Positions 1 through 8,847 of a DNA stretch of 53,798 nt are shown piece by piece (the first letter of the stretch is position 1; every line of letters begins with the position of its first letter). This DNA is from an uncultured Candidatus Pelagibacter sp. (GTDB taxonomy: Bacteria; Pseudomonadota; Alphaproteobacteria; Pelagibacterales; Pelagibacteraceae), in the NCBI GenBank assembly GCA_905618915.1, contig CAJQTI010000036.1:1-53798 (forward strand). The letters are read 5' to 3'. Below the pieces are notes generated by a model. It worked only from the letters and a program-made list of their open reading frames with translations. It ran no database searches and was not told the origin of the DNA. Position numbers and translations under genes: made by a program.

Positions 1-2
1 GT

Positions 3-1745
3 GTTACCAACACTTGTTATAATGCTTTAGACATTCATATCGATCAAGGTAGAGGTGACAAGCTAGCTTTAATCTATGATAGCCCAATAACTGGCAACAA
101 AAAAAAATTTACCTACAAAGAATTAAGAGAAAAGGTTTCAAAGTTTGCAGGAGCACTAAGAAATCAAGGAGTCGACAAAGGTGATAGAGTGATAATCTAT
201 ATGCCCATGATCCCAGAGGCAGTTATAGCTATGTTAGCATGTGGAAGAATTGGAGCAATCCACTCTGTGGTGTTTGGGGGATTTGCTTCTAATGAACTAG
301 CTAGCAGAATTGATGATAGTAAAGCAAAAGTAATAGTTACAGCTTCATGTGGCTTTGAACCTGGAAAAACTGTTGAGTACAAACCATTGGTTGATGCAGC
401 AATTAAGATGGCTTCTCATAAAATTGATAAAATGATTTTATTTCAAAGAATAGATCATACAGTTGAGCTTAATGCTCCAAGAGAAATCAGTTGGGGTGAA
501 GCACTTTCGAATGCAAAAGAAGTAGATTGTGTTGAAATGAATTCAAATGATTTAGCATATATTTTATATACATCAGGAACCACAGGTGTTCCCAAAGGAA
601 TAGTTAGAGATATTGGTGGTCATATAGTTGCTCTAAAATGGACTATGAAAAATATATACAATATTGATGCTGATGATGTCTGGTGGTCAGCAAGTGATAT
701 TGGATGGATTGTTGGACACTCTTATATTGTTTACGCACCTTTATTTAAAGGTTGCACTACAGTATTATTTGAAGGAAAGCCTGTTGGCACTCCTGATGCT
801 GGTGCTTTTTGGAAAATAATTTCGGACTACAAAGTTAAATCACTTTTTACTGCTCCAACCGCTTTTCGAGCTATTAAAAAGGAAGACCCTGAGGGTAAGT
901 TTTTTTCTAAATATGATTTAAGTAAATTTGAATCCTTATTTTTAGCTGGTGAGAGAGCGGACCCAGATACCATTAAATGGGCAGAAAATTTATTAAAAGT
1001 TCCAGTAATTGACCATTGGTGGCAAACTGAAACAAGTTGGGCAATTAGTTCTAATTGTACAGGAATTGAAATGATGAAAACAAAATATGGTTCAGCATGT
1101 AAGGCAGTCCCTGGGTATGACGTTCAAATTATGAAGCCAGATCAAACTTTAGCAAAACCTAATGAAATGGGAGATATAGTTGTAAAATTACCTTTGCCTC
1201 CTGGAACTTTTCCAACCTTATGGAATGCAGATAAAAGATACAAAGATAATTATATGACAAACTATGAAGGTTACTATGAAACATATGATGCAGGTCATAT
1301 AGATGAAGATGGGTATATTTGGATTATGTCTAGAACAGATGACATTATTAATGTTGCAGGCCACAGATTATCAACAGGTGCAATTGAAGAAGTTCTTTCT
1401 GAACACCAGTCAGTAGCTGAGTGTGCAGTGCTAGGAATTGCTGATAAATTGAAAGGACAATTACCAATAGGTCTCGTGGTTCTTAAAACAGGTGTTAAAA
1501 AAGACAACGAAACTATTTCAAAAGAATGTATAAAAATGGTTAGAGATACCATTGGGCCTGTTGCTGCATTTAAAATTGTAATTGTTATCAAGAGACTGCC
1601 AAAAACTAGATCTGGCAAGATATTAAGGGGAACTATTAGAAAAATTGCTGATAATGAAGAGTATAAGGTGCCAGCAACTATTGATGATCCTGTCATCTTA
1701 ACTGAGATAAAAGAAGACTTAATTAAACATAATATTCTTAAGTAG
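3..1745 (+). CDS. prpE: Propionyl-CoA synthetase (AMP-forming), 5' end cut by window edge
   Basis: Activates propionate (and probably acetate) to acyl-CoA through an acyl-AMP intermediate in the cytoplasm. The reading frame is open from base 3, so the protein continues off the left edge; 580 residues are visible, and PrpE proteins are about 630. The GTG at 189 is internal, because conserved sequence lies upstream of it. Family marks of the ANL superfamily are visible: the AMP-binding loop YTSGTTGVPKG near visible residue 190, the motif DHWWQTETSW, and a C-terminal RSGKILRG containing the lysine that is typically acetylated. The run GRIGAIHSVVFGGFAS and ASCGFEPGK fit PrpE better than acetyl-CoA synthetase. 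The stop overlaps the GTG start of the next gene by one base, suggesting translational coupling. Confidence 0.9.
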   Translation, partial: VTNTCYNALDIHIDQGRGDKLALIYDSPITGNKKKFTYKELREKVSKFAGALRNQGVDKGDRVIIYMPMIPEAVIAMLACGRIGAIHSVVFGGFASNELASRIDDSKAKVIVTASCGFEPGKTVEYKPLVDAAIKMASHKIDKMILFQRIDHTVELNAPREISWGEALSNAKEVDCVEMNSNDLAYILYTSGTTGVPKGIVRDIGGHIVALKWTMKNIYNIDADDVWWSASDIGWIVGHSYIVYAPLFKGCTTVLFEGKPVGTPDAGAFWKIISDYKVKSLFTAPTAFRAIKKEDPEGKFFSKYDLSKFESLFLAGERADPDTIKWAENLLKVPVIDHWWQTETSWAISSNCTGIEMMKTKYGSACKAVPGYDVQIMKPDQTLAKPNEMGDIVVKLPLPPGTFPTLWNADKRYKDNYMTNYEGYYETYDAGHIDEDGYIWIMSRTDDIINVAGHRLSTGAIEEVLSEHQSVAECAVLGIADKLKGQLPIGLVVLKTGVKKDNETISKECIKMVRDTIGPVAAFKIVIVIKRLPKTRSGKILRGTIRKIADNEEYKVPATIDDPVILTEIKEDLIKHNILK

Positions 1746-2077
1746 TGATTAAAACATATCTAATTTTAATAGTTGCAATTTTTTTTGAAGTAGGTGGAAC
1801 GATGTTGTTACCTGTTTCACAAAATTTTACAAAAATTATCCCAACCACTACTCTCGCAGTTTTTTATTTGCTATCTTTTTATCTTATAACTTTTGTTGTT
1901 GATAAAATTCCAATCGCAATTGTTTATGCAACATGGAGTGGGCTTGGAGTATTTACGGTTGCAATATTAGGATATATCTTCTTTAAACAATCATTGTCTT
2001 GGCAGGCTGTGTTAGGATTATTCTTAATTGTTATGGGTGTCGTGCTTGTAAATAGCTTTACGGTAAAAACTATTTAA
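1745..2077 (+). CDS. Small multidrug resistance (SMR) family transporter
   Basis: A 110-residue membrane protein with four predicted hydrophobic helices, the size of EmrE-type proton-coupled exporters. The essential membrane glutamate is present in helix 1 (E15, in FFEVGGT), and the helix-3 signature YATWSGLG matches the EmrE YAIWSGVG motif. The substrate cannot be read from sequence; SMR members export quaternary amines or guanidinium. The GTG start overlaps the upstream stop by one base, so it is probably cotranslated with the acyl-CoA synthetase. It ends convergently with, and overlaps by four bases, the dihydroorotase gene. Confidence 0.85.
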   Translation: MIKTYLILIVAIFFEVGGTMLLPVSQNFTKIIPTTTLAVFYLLSFYLITFVVDKIPIAIVYATWSGLGVFTVAILGYIFFKQSLSWQAVLGLFLIVMGVVLVNSFTVKTI

Positions 2078-3378
2078 AATTTTAAAGGCTTACCCTCAGG
2101 TTCACCTAAAATTTTACCATCTCTCATTTTAATTTGACCACCAATAATTGTTGATACTGGTGTTCCCTTAAATTCGTACCCATCAAAAGGTGACCAACCA
2201 CATTTACTTTCAATATTTTCATTTTTAATTGTAATTTTTTTATTCATATCTACGATTGTGAAATCAGCATCAAAACCCTCTTTAATAAAACCTTTATCTT
2301 GTATCCCAAAAATTTTTACTGGATTTTCACATATAGAATTCATTAATTGTTCTAAACTTAATTTTCCATCATTAACATGGTTTAACATAACTGGTAAAAG
2401 TGTTTGAACACCTGGCATGCCAGATGGTGAGTTTGGATAATTTTTTTCTTTATTCTCTTTTAAGTGTGGAGCGTGATCAGAACCAATTGTATCATTAAGA
2501 TTATTTTTCACTCCATACCACAATCTATCATAATGAGACTTATCTCTTAATGGTGGATTCATTTGAGCATAAGTTCCAAGTTTATCATAACAATCTGGAG
2601 CGTAGATTGTTAAATGTTGTGGGGTAATCTCAAATGTTATGTTGCCTTTGTGTTGTGATAGAAAATCAATCTCTTCTTTTGTGGTAATATGAAGAATATG
2701 GGCTTTTTTCTTATATCTCTCAGCAATTCTAACTATTCTTCTAGTAGATGAAATTGCACATTCGGCGCTTCTCCAAATTGGGTGTGAATGAACATCTCCT
2801 TCTTTAATCAATTTTTTATTAATATTTAAAATTGCTTCATCCTCTGAATGTACGGCAACAACTTTTGAGGCACTTTTGAATACTTTTTCAATATCTTCTT
2901 CAAATTGGACTAATAAATTTCCAGTTGAGGAGCCTGCAAAGAGTTTAATTCCACAACATCCTTCTAAATCTTTTAGCTCTGCCAATTCAGTAGCATTATC
3001 TGGTGTGGCCCCAAAATAAAAAGCATAGTTGCAATACATTCTATTTTTTGCGAGATCTAATTTCTTTTGAAATTCTATTTTATTGGAAGTTGGAGGGTTA
3101 GTATTTGGCATCTCAAAGACACTGGTTATTCCACCAGCGATTGCTGCTCTACTTCCTGTATGAAGGTCTTCTGTATCTGTTGATCCAGGTTCTCTAAAAT
3201 GAGTTTGAGTATCAATGCACCCAGGTAAAACTGTTAGTCCTTTAGCGTCTAAAACTTCTTTGGCCTCACTGTCAATTTTACCAATTTCTATAATTTTACC
3301 ATCTTTAATTGCAATATCTTTATCTTTAAGATCTTTATCTATGTAGCATGAACTATTTTTAATTATTAGATCTAACAT
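2074..3378 (-). CDS. pyrC: Dihydroorotase, class I type (434 aa)
   Basis: Amidohydrolase-fold enzyme expected to cyclise carbamoyl aspartate to dihydroorotate in pyrimidine synthesis. Length (434 aa) and motifs fit the class I dihydroorotase/allantoinase branch: DTQTHFREPG at residues 56-65, the metal-bridging lysine region GIKLFAGSSTG, and the catalytic GSDHAPH near the C terminus, followed by PSGMPGVQT. The first histidine of the usual DxHxH metal site is glutamine (Q58) while H60 is kept; similar DxQxH variants occur in some bacterial dihydroorotases. Other amidohydrolases of this branch (hydantoinase-like) are possible but less likely. It is divergent from the ygfZ gene, with a shared 43-base gap. 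Confidence 0.8.
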   Translation of the reverse strand: MLDLIIKNSSCYIDKDLKDKDIAIKDGKIIEIGKIDSEAKEVLDAKGLTVLPGCIDTQTHFREPGSTDTEDLHTGSRAAIAGGITSVFEMPNTNPPTSNKIEFQKKLDLAKNRMYCNYAFYFGATPDNATELAELKDLEGCCGIKLFAGSSTGNLLVQFEEDIEKVFKSASKVVAVHSEDEAILNINKKLIKEGDVHSHPIWRSAECAISSTRRIVRIAERYKKKAHILHITTKEEIDFLSQHKGNITFEITPQHLTIYAPDCYDKLGTYAQMNPPLRDKSHYDRLWYGVKNNLNDTIGSDHAPHLKENKEKNYPNSPSGMPGVQTLLPVMLNHVNDGKLSLEQLMNSICENPVKIFGIQDKGFIKEGFDADFTIVDMNKKITIKNENIESKCGWSPFDGYEFKGTPVSTIIGGQIKMRDGKILGEPEGKPLKF

Positions 3379-3421
3379 TTATTAAAAAAGTAATTATATT
3401 AAATTCAGGTATCAATCAATT

Positions 3422-4306
3422 ATGAATATTCAAAATGTATATATTTTAGAAGACAGGGGTATTCTCTACATAAATGGAGCAGATGCTGAAGAATTTCTAC
3501 AGAACATGATTAGTAATGACATTAATAGGGTTAATGAAGATAATAGTTGTTTTGCATCACTGTTAAGTCCTCAAGGAAAGTTTCTATTTGCTTTTATTAT
3601 TGTAAAACATAAGTCTGGCTACTTCATAGATTGTGAAAAGTCTCAAACAGAAGCACTTTTTAAACAACTAAGCATATATAAACTTAGATCTAAAGTTGAA
3701 ATCATGAATTTAAGTAACGAATTTGTTGTTGCAGCATTTAATAGAGAAAAATTTTTAAAATTTGGAGGTGCCAAAGATACACCTGGGTATACAATTAAAT
3801 ATAGAGAAGACCCTATTTTACTAGATCCAAGAAATAAATATCTAGGCGCAAGACTTATCATTAATTTGGAAAAACTTTACCTATCTTTAAAGAAGCTAAA
3901 ATTAAAAGACTCACCAATAGATGAATATTATCAGTTAAGTCATGAGTTGGGAATTGCTCAAAAAGATATGAACAAATTACAAAATAAATTATTTGGTATT
4001 GAATGTAATTTTGAAGAGTTAAATGGAATAGACTTTAAAAAAGGTTGTTATGTTGGTCAAGAAAATACAGCTAGAATAAAATTAAAGAATAAACTTTCTA
4101 AAAGATTATTACCGATACAACTAATCAGTGGAAAATTAACTGAGGGTGCTTCAATTTATGCTAATGATATTGAAATAGGCAAAGTATTGATTAATGATAA
4201 ATATCCCTTTGCATTAATCAAATATCTAGATGAAAACTTCAAGGAAGGTAGTGAATTAAAAAGTGAAAATGCAGTTTTAAGAATAAAAATGCCTAGTTGG
4301 ATATAG
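3422..4306 (+). CDS. ygfZ: YgfZ/GcvT-family folate-binding protein
   Basis: A 294-residue protein of the GcvT fold, expected to bind tetrahydrofolate and help assemble or repair iron-sulfur clusters. The family signature is clear: KGCYVGQE near residues 210-217, preceded by an ELNGIDFKK run. Its closeness to nadA (an Fe-S enzyme just downstream) fits that role. It lacks the full glycine-cleavage T-protein length (about 360-370 aa), so it is not GcvT itself. Confidence 0.85.
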   Translation: MNIQNVYILEDRGILYINGADAEEFLQNMISNDINRVNEDNSCFASLLSPQGKFLFAFIIVKHKSGYFIDCEKSQTEALFKQLSIYKLRSKVEIMNLSNEFVVAAFNREKFLKFGGAKDTPGYTIKYREDPILLDPRNKYLGARLIINLEKLYLSLKKLKLKDSPIDEYYQLSHELGIAQKDMNKLQNKLFGIECNFEELNGIDFKKGCYVGQENTARIKLKNKLSKRLLPIQLISGKLTEGASIYANDIEIGKVLINDKYPFALIKYLDENFKEGSELKSENAVLRIKMPSWI

Positions 4307-4344
4307 TAGTGTGGCATAATAAGGAATGACAAATATTAACCTAA

Positions 4345-5349
4345 TTGATAAGTTTTGACATGGAATTTACACCAGAAGTAAGAATAGCAACTGATCTTAT
4401 TTATCAAAAAATCTCAAAGGTTATGCCTGAGATTGAGTGGTCAATTCATGCTCCTTATATTCACAGAATTAATCAATTAAAAAAAGAAAAAAATGCAATT
4501 ATACTTGCTCACAATTATCAAACTCCAGAAATTTATCATGGTATTGCAGATGTCGCTGCAGACTCGTTAGCTCTTGCAATTGAGGCTTCAAAAACTCAGG
4601 CTGATATTATTGTGATGGCAGGGGTTCACTTCATGGCCGAAACATCTAAATTGATGAGCCCTGGAAAAAAAGTTTTACTTCCTGACATGACTGCTGGTTG
4701 TTCTTTGTCATCATCAATCACAGGTAAAGATGTAAGATTATTAAAAGAAAAATATCCAGGTGTGCCCGTTGTCTCGTATGTAAATACTTCTGCAGATGTG
4801 AAAGCTGAAACAGATATTTGTTGCACATCTGCAAATGCAGTCAAAATTGTAGAATCTCTTGGCGTTAAAAAAGTTATTTTTTTACCGGATGAATACTTAG
4901 CAAAATATGTTGCTTCGCAAACTGAAGTTGAAATTATCGCTTGGAAAGGCATTTGTATGGTTCATGACCAGTTCACTGAAAAAGAAATACATGATATTAG
5001 AGCAAAAAATCCTGGCATTAAAATAATAGCTCATCCAGAATGTCCACCTGATGTAATTAAAGCAAGTGATTTTGCTGGGTCAACTGGTGGAATGATTAAG
5101 TATGTTGAGGAGAACCAACCTAAAAAAGTTATGATGGTTACTGAATGCTCAATGAGTGATAATATTCAGGTAGAAAATCCAAATGTAGAATTTATTAGAC
5201 CGTGTAACCTTTGTCCTCATATGAAAAAAATCACATTACCAAAAATTTTAGCTTGTCTAGAAAATGAAACTGGTGAAATCATAATGGATAGAGAGACAAT
5301 AGAAAAAGCAAGAATTCCTGTTGAAAGAATGGTTGCAATAGGCAGATAA
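4345..5349 (+). CDS. nadA: Quinolinate synthase
   Basis: Condenses iminoaspartate with dihydroxyacetone phosphate to quinolinate, the first committed precursor of NAD; a [4Fe-4S] enzyme. Conserved marks include ILAHNYQ, ADSLALA, DMTAGCS (C119), AHPECPP (C233) and RPCNLCPHMKK (C287/C290), which contain the three cluster ligands. Two starts are possible: a TTG at 4345, or an ATG at 4360 giving MEFTPEV and a 329-residue product; numbering here uses the TTG. The ATG is the more usual choice, and neither has a strong Shine-Dalgarno. nadC follows five bases after the stop, forming a two-gene NAD operon; no nadB is present here. Confidence 0.92.
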   Translation: MISFDMEFTPEVRIATDLIYQKISKVMPEIEWSIHAPYIHRINQLKKEKNAIILAHNYQTPEIYHGIADVAADSLALAIEASKTQADIIVMAGVHFMAETSKLMSPGKKVLLPDMTAGCSLSSSITGKDVRLLKEKYPGVPVVSYVNTSADVKAETDICCTSANAVKIVESLGVKKVIFLPDEYLAKYVASQTEVEIIAWKGICMVHDQFTEKEIHDIRAKNPGIKIIAHPECPPDVIKASDFAGSTGGMIKYVEENQPKKVMMVTECSMSDNIQVENPNVEFIRPCNLCPHMKKITLPKILACLENETGEIIMDRETIEKARIPVERMVAIGR

Positions 5350-5354
5350 TAAAA

Positions 5355-6188
5355 GTGTCTCAAATTAAATTAAGTAATTACTATATCAAGAATGTTGTAA
5401 AGCTTGCTTTAAATGAAGATCTATACCCTTCTGGTGATATTACCTCAAACTTAGTTAAAAATAATAAGATAATAAAAGTTAAATTAATTTCTAATCAACA
5501 GGCTGTAATAGCTGGATTAGAATTTGCAAAACAAACATTTAAATTAATAGATAGTAAGATTAAATTTATTATTAAGAAAAAAGAAGGCTCCTTAGTTAAT
5601 AAGAATGATGTGATAGCTGTAATTGAGGGTAAGGCTGAAAATATTCTAATTGGTGAAAGAGTTGCTTTAAATTTTATGAGCCATATCTCTGGGATTGCTA
5701 CTAAAACCAATCAATTTGTTAAGCTGGTTAATAAAAAGTGTAAAATTTGCTGTACTAGAAAAACAATTCCAACCTTAAGGGTAATACAAAAATATGCCGT
5801 TAAGTTAGGTGGGGGCACCAACCACAGGTTTAACCTAAGTGATGAGTTCTTAATCAAAGATAATCATATAGCAAGTTCTGATATTAAAACTTTAGTCTGT
5901 CTTGCTATTAAAAATAAAAAAGGAAGAAAAATTACAGTAGAGGTTGATAATTTAAATCAGCTTAAGCAAATAATGGGTTTAAAATTTAATACAGTCTTGT
6001 TTGATAATATGAACAATAAAACACTTAATGCAGGTGTCAAAATGACTAAAGGAAATTACGAAACTGAAGCTTCAGGAAACGTTAACCTGAAGTCAGTAAA
6101 AAGTATTGCAGCGACGGGTGTTAATAGAATTTCAATTGGTAGTATAACCCACAGCGTGCCAGCTATTGATTTTAAATTGGAAATTTAA
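5355..6188 (+). CDS. nadC: Nicotinate-nucleotide pyrophosphorylase (carboxylating)
   Basis: Converts quinolinate plus PRPP to nicotinate mononucleotide, the step after NadA. At 277 residues it is of normal length. The phosphoribosyl/quinolinate-binding segment CTRKTIPTLR followed by KLGGGTNHR, then LIKDNH, is diagnostic. It starts at GTG five bases after nadA, and no ATG is available near the expected N terminus. Its 3' end overlaps the convergent ppdK gene by 17 bases. Confidence 0.93.
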   Translation: MSQIKLSNYYIKNVVKLALNEDLYPSGDITSNLVKNNKIIKVKLISNQQAVIAGLEFAKQTFKLIDSKIKFIIKKKEGSLVNKNDVIAVIEGKAENILIGERVALNFMSHISGIATKTNQFVKLVNKKCKICCTRKTIPTLRVIQKYAVKLGGGTNHRFNLSDEFLIKDNHIASSDIKTLVCLAIKNKKGRKITVEVDNLNQLKQIMGLKFNTVLFDNMNNKTLNAGVKMTKGNYETEASGNVNLKSVKSIAATGVNRISIGSITHSVPAIDFKLEI

Positions 6189-8847
6189 TTTTTTTAGCAA
6201 GCTCAGCTTGAGCTGCAGCTAATCTTGCAATGGGAACTCTGTAAGGTGAGCATGAAACATAATCTAAACCTGCATTTGCACAAAAGTGAATACTTTTAGG
6301 GTCTCCACCATGCTCTCCACAAATTCCAAGTTTAATTTTTTTATTTGTTTTTCTTCCTTTTTCAACTGCAATTTCTATTAAATCACCTACTCCATCATCT
6401 ATAGAGATAAATGGGTCTATAGAAAAAATCTTATTATCAAGATAATCATTTAAAAATTTACCACTATCATCTCTACTTAAACCAAATGTTGTTTGAGTTA
6501 AGTCATTAGTTCCAAAACTAAAGAACTCCGCATGTTTTGCTATATCATCAGCTTTAATTGCTGCTCTTGGCAATTCGATCATTGTACCAACTAAATAATC
6601 TACTTTAATTTTTTTATCTTTTTGAACTTCTTTTGCAACTCTCACTACTAAATCTTTCATTATTCTAATCTCAGCTTCGGTTGATACTAGAGGGATCATA
6701 ATCTCTGGAAATGCTGACTTAATTTTTTTTATCTTAAGTTCAGATAAAGCTTCAAAGATTGCTCTACATTGCATTTCATAAATTTCTGGAAATGAAATTC
6801 CCAATCTACAACCTCTATGACCTAACATTGGGTTTTGCTCATGCAACTCATTAATTCGAGACTCAATTTCTTTTAATGGTAAACCCACAACTTTTGCCAC
6901 ATCATTAATTTCTTTTTCTGTTTTTGGAAGAAACTCATGTAATGGTGGATCTAACAATCTCACTGTTACAGGAAGGCCATTCATAATCTTAAATATTTGA
7001 ATAAAATCTTTTTTTTGGTGTGGTAAAAGCTTTTCTAGTGCTTTATTTCTGTCTTCTACTGTTTTTGATAAAATCATTTCTCTCACAGATAAAATTCTTT
7101 CTTCATCAAAAAACATATGCTCTGTTCTACAAAGCCCTATACCTTCAGCACCAAAGTCTCTTGCAGTTTTTGTGTCTAATGGTGTTTCCGAGTTAGTTCT
7201 TACTTTTAATTTTCTAAAATTGTCCGCCCAGCTCATCAATTTAGAAAATTCTCCTGAGATTTCAGGCTTAACTGTTGGCACTTCTCCTAGAATAATTCTT
7301 CCTGTTGACCCATCAATTGTAATAATGTCTCCTTCTTTAATTTCGACAGAAGATGTTTTAAAAGTTTTTGCATGATAGTTTATATCAATCTCACTAGAGC
7401 CAGAAACACATGGTCTTCCCATGCCTCTTGCAACCACTGCAGCATGACTAGTCATCCCACCTCTTGCTGTCAAAATTCCTTTGGCAGCATGCATTCCATG
7501 AATATCTTCAGGTGAGGTTTCAACACGTACTAAAATAGTATCCTGCATAACATTGTTTAATCTTTCTGCTTCTTCTGATGTGAAAACAACTTTACCACTT
7601 GCAGCACCTGGAGAAGCTGGTAAGCCGTTTGCAATAACGTTTAGTGTGCTTTTTTCATCCAATGTAGGATGTAACAATGTATCTAAAGAAGCAGGATCTA
7701 TTCTCATTACTGCTTCTTTTTGAGAAATCAATTTTTCCTTAACCATATCAACTGCAATTCTAACAGCTGACTTTGAGGTTCTTTTTCCAGACCTTGTTTG
7801 TAGCATCCACAATTTATTATTTTCAACTGTAAATTCTATGTCTTGCATGTCTTTGTAGTGTTTTTCTAAAATCTTTAAAATCTTATCCAATTGTTTAAAT
7901 ACTTTAGGCATAGCCTCTTCCATCGAAGGATCTTTTGCTTTTGCATCTTTTCTTGCTTTTTTTGTAATGTACTGAGGAGTTCTTGTTCCTGCCACCACAT
8001 CTTCTCCTTGAGCATTAATTAGGTACTCGCCATATACTTCATTAACACCATCTGATGGATTTCTTGTAAAGACAACTCCAGTTGCACAATCATTGCCCAT
8101 ATTGCCAAATACCATTGATTGAACATTGACTGCAGTTCCCCATTCAGCAGGAATTTGATTTAATTTCCTATAAACTTTTGCTCTATTACTTTCCCAGGAT
8201 AAAAATACAGCACTAATAGCACCTAATAATTGATCATATACGTTCTGAGGAAATTCTTTTTTAGCTTGATCTTTAATAACTTTTTTAAAATCATTAATTA
8301 ATCCCTCCCAATCATCTGCATCAAGATCTGTGTCTAAAAGAACGCCTTTAGTTAGTTTGTAATTTTCAATTAATTCTTCAAAGTGATAGCCTTCAACACC
8401 CATTACAACATTACCATACATCTGAATAAATCTTCTGTAACTATCATTTGCAAATCTGCTATTAGAAGTTTTTTTTGAAAGTGCAATAACAGTCTTGTCG
8501 TTTAAACCTAAATTTAAAATTGTATCCATCATTCCTGGCATTGAAACTCTTGCACCAGATCTCACAGATAACAATAAAGGATTTTTTAAATCACCAAATT
8601 TTTTTCCAACTTCTTTTTCAATAATTCTTAGTTCTTTTTTTATGGTACTAACTATTTTTGAATTTAGTTTTTTCTTATCTTTATAAAATAATTCACAAAC
8701 TTTTGTTGAAATTGTAAATCCAGGAGGAACTGGCAGTCCCATTCTGCCCATTTCAGAAAGGTTTGCACCTTTTCCACCTAAAAAAAATTTTGGATTTTTA
8801 ATTTTTTTTGAATATTTTGATTTAAAATTTAAAATTAGCTTATTCAC
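6172..8847 (-). CDS. ppdK: Pyruvate, phosphate dikinase
   Basis: Interconverts pyruvate + ATP + Pi and phosphoenolpyruvate + AMP + PPi, so it can run glycolytically or as the entry to gluconeogenesis. At 891 residues it is full length. Domains in order: N-terminal ATP-grasp (FFLGGKGANLSEM, residues 21-33; SVRSGARVSMPGMMDT near 94-109), the swivelling phosphohistidine domain (GGMTSHAAVVARGMGRPC; His468) and the C-terminal PEP-binding TIM barrel (GICGEHGGDP). The GTG start shares its first base with the glyS stop codon, so translation is coupled to glyS. It is the last gene of the sppA-glyQ-glyS-ppdK operon. Confidence 0.95.
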   Translation of the reverse strand: MNKLILNFKSKYSKKIKNPKFFLGGKGANLSEMGRMGLPVPPGFTISTKVCELFYKDKKKLNSKIVSTIKKELRIIEKEVGKKFGDLKNPLLLSVRSGARVSMPGMMDTILNLGLNDKTVIALSKKTSNSRFANDSYRRFIQMYGNVVMGVEGYHFEELIENYKLTKGVLLDTDLDADDWEGLINDFKKVIKDQAKKEFPQNVYDQLLGAISAVFLSWESNRAKVYRKLNQIPAEWGTAVNVQSMVFGNMGNDCATGVVFTRNPSDGVNEVYGEYLINAQGEDVVAGTRTPQYITKKARKDAKAKDPSMEEAMPKVFKQLDKILKILEKHYKDMQDIEFTVENNKLWMLQTRSGKRTSKSAVRIAVDMVKEKLISQKEAVMRIDPASLDTLLHPTLDEKSTLNVIANGLPASPGAASGKVVFTSEEAERLNNVMQDTILVRVETSPEDIHGMHAAKGILTARGGMTSHAAVVARGMGRPCVSGSSEIDINYHAKTFKTSSVEIKEGDIITIDGSTGRIILGEVPTVKPEISGEFSKLMSWADNFRKLKVRTNSETPLDTKTARDFGAEGIGLCRTEHMFFDEERILSVREMILSKTVEDRNKALEKLLPHQKKDFIQIFKIMNGLPVTVRLLDPPLHEFLPKTEKEINDVAKVVGLPLKEIESRINELHEQNPMLGHRGCRLGISFPEIYEMQCRAIFEALSELKIKKIKSAFPEIMIPLVSTEAEIRIMKDLVVRVAKEVQKDKKIKVDYLVGTMIELPRAAIKADDIAKHAEFFSFGTNDLTQTTFGLSRDDSGKFLNDYLDNKIFSIDPFISIDDGVGDLIEIAVEKGRKTNKKIKLGICGEHGGDPKSIHFCANAGLDYVSCSPYRVPIARLAAAQAELAKKIKFPI

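Noticed and set aside
1295..1696. 133-codon open frame antisense to prpE (minus strand)
   Set aside because: Shadow of a strong coding gene; no recognisable protein features. The same applies to the other antisense open frames, e.g. 26846-27349 opposite ftsH.
189..1745. Complete acyl-CoA synthetase starting at GTG 189
   Set aside because: Conserved PrpE sequence is open upstream to base 3, so the gene is cut by the window edge.
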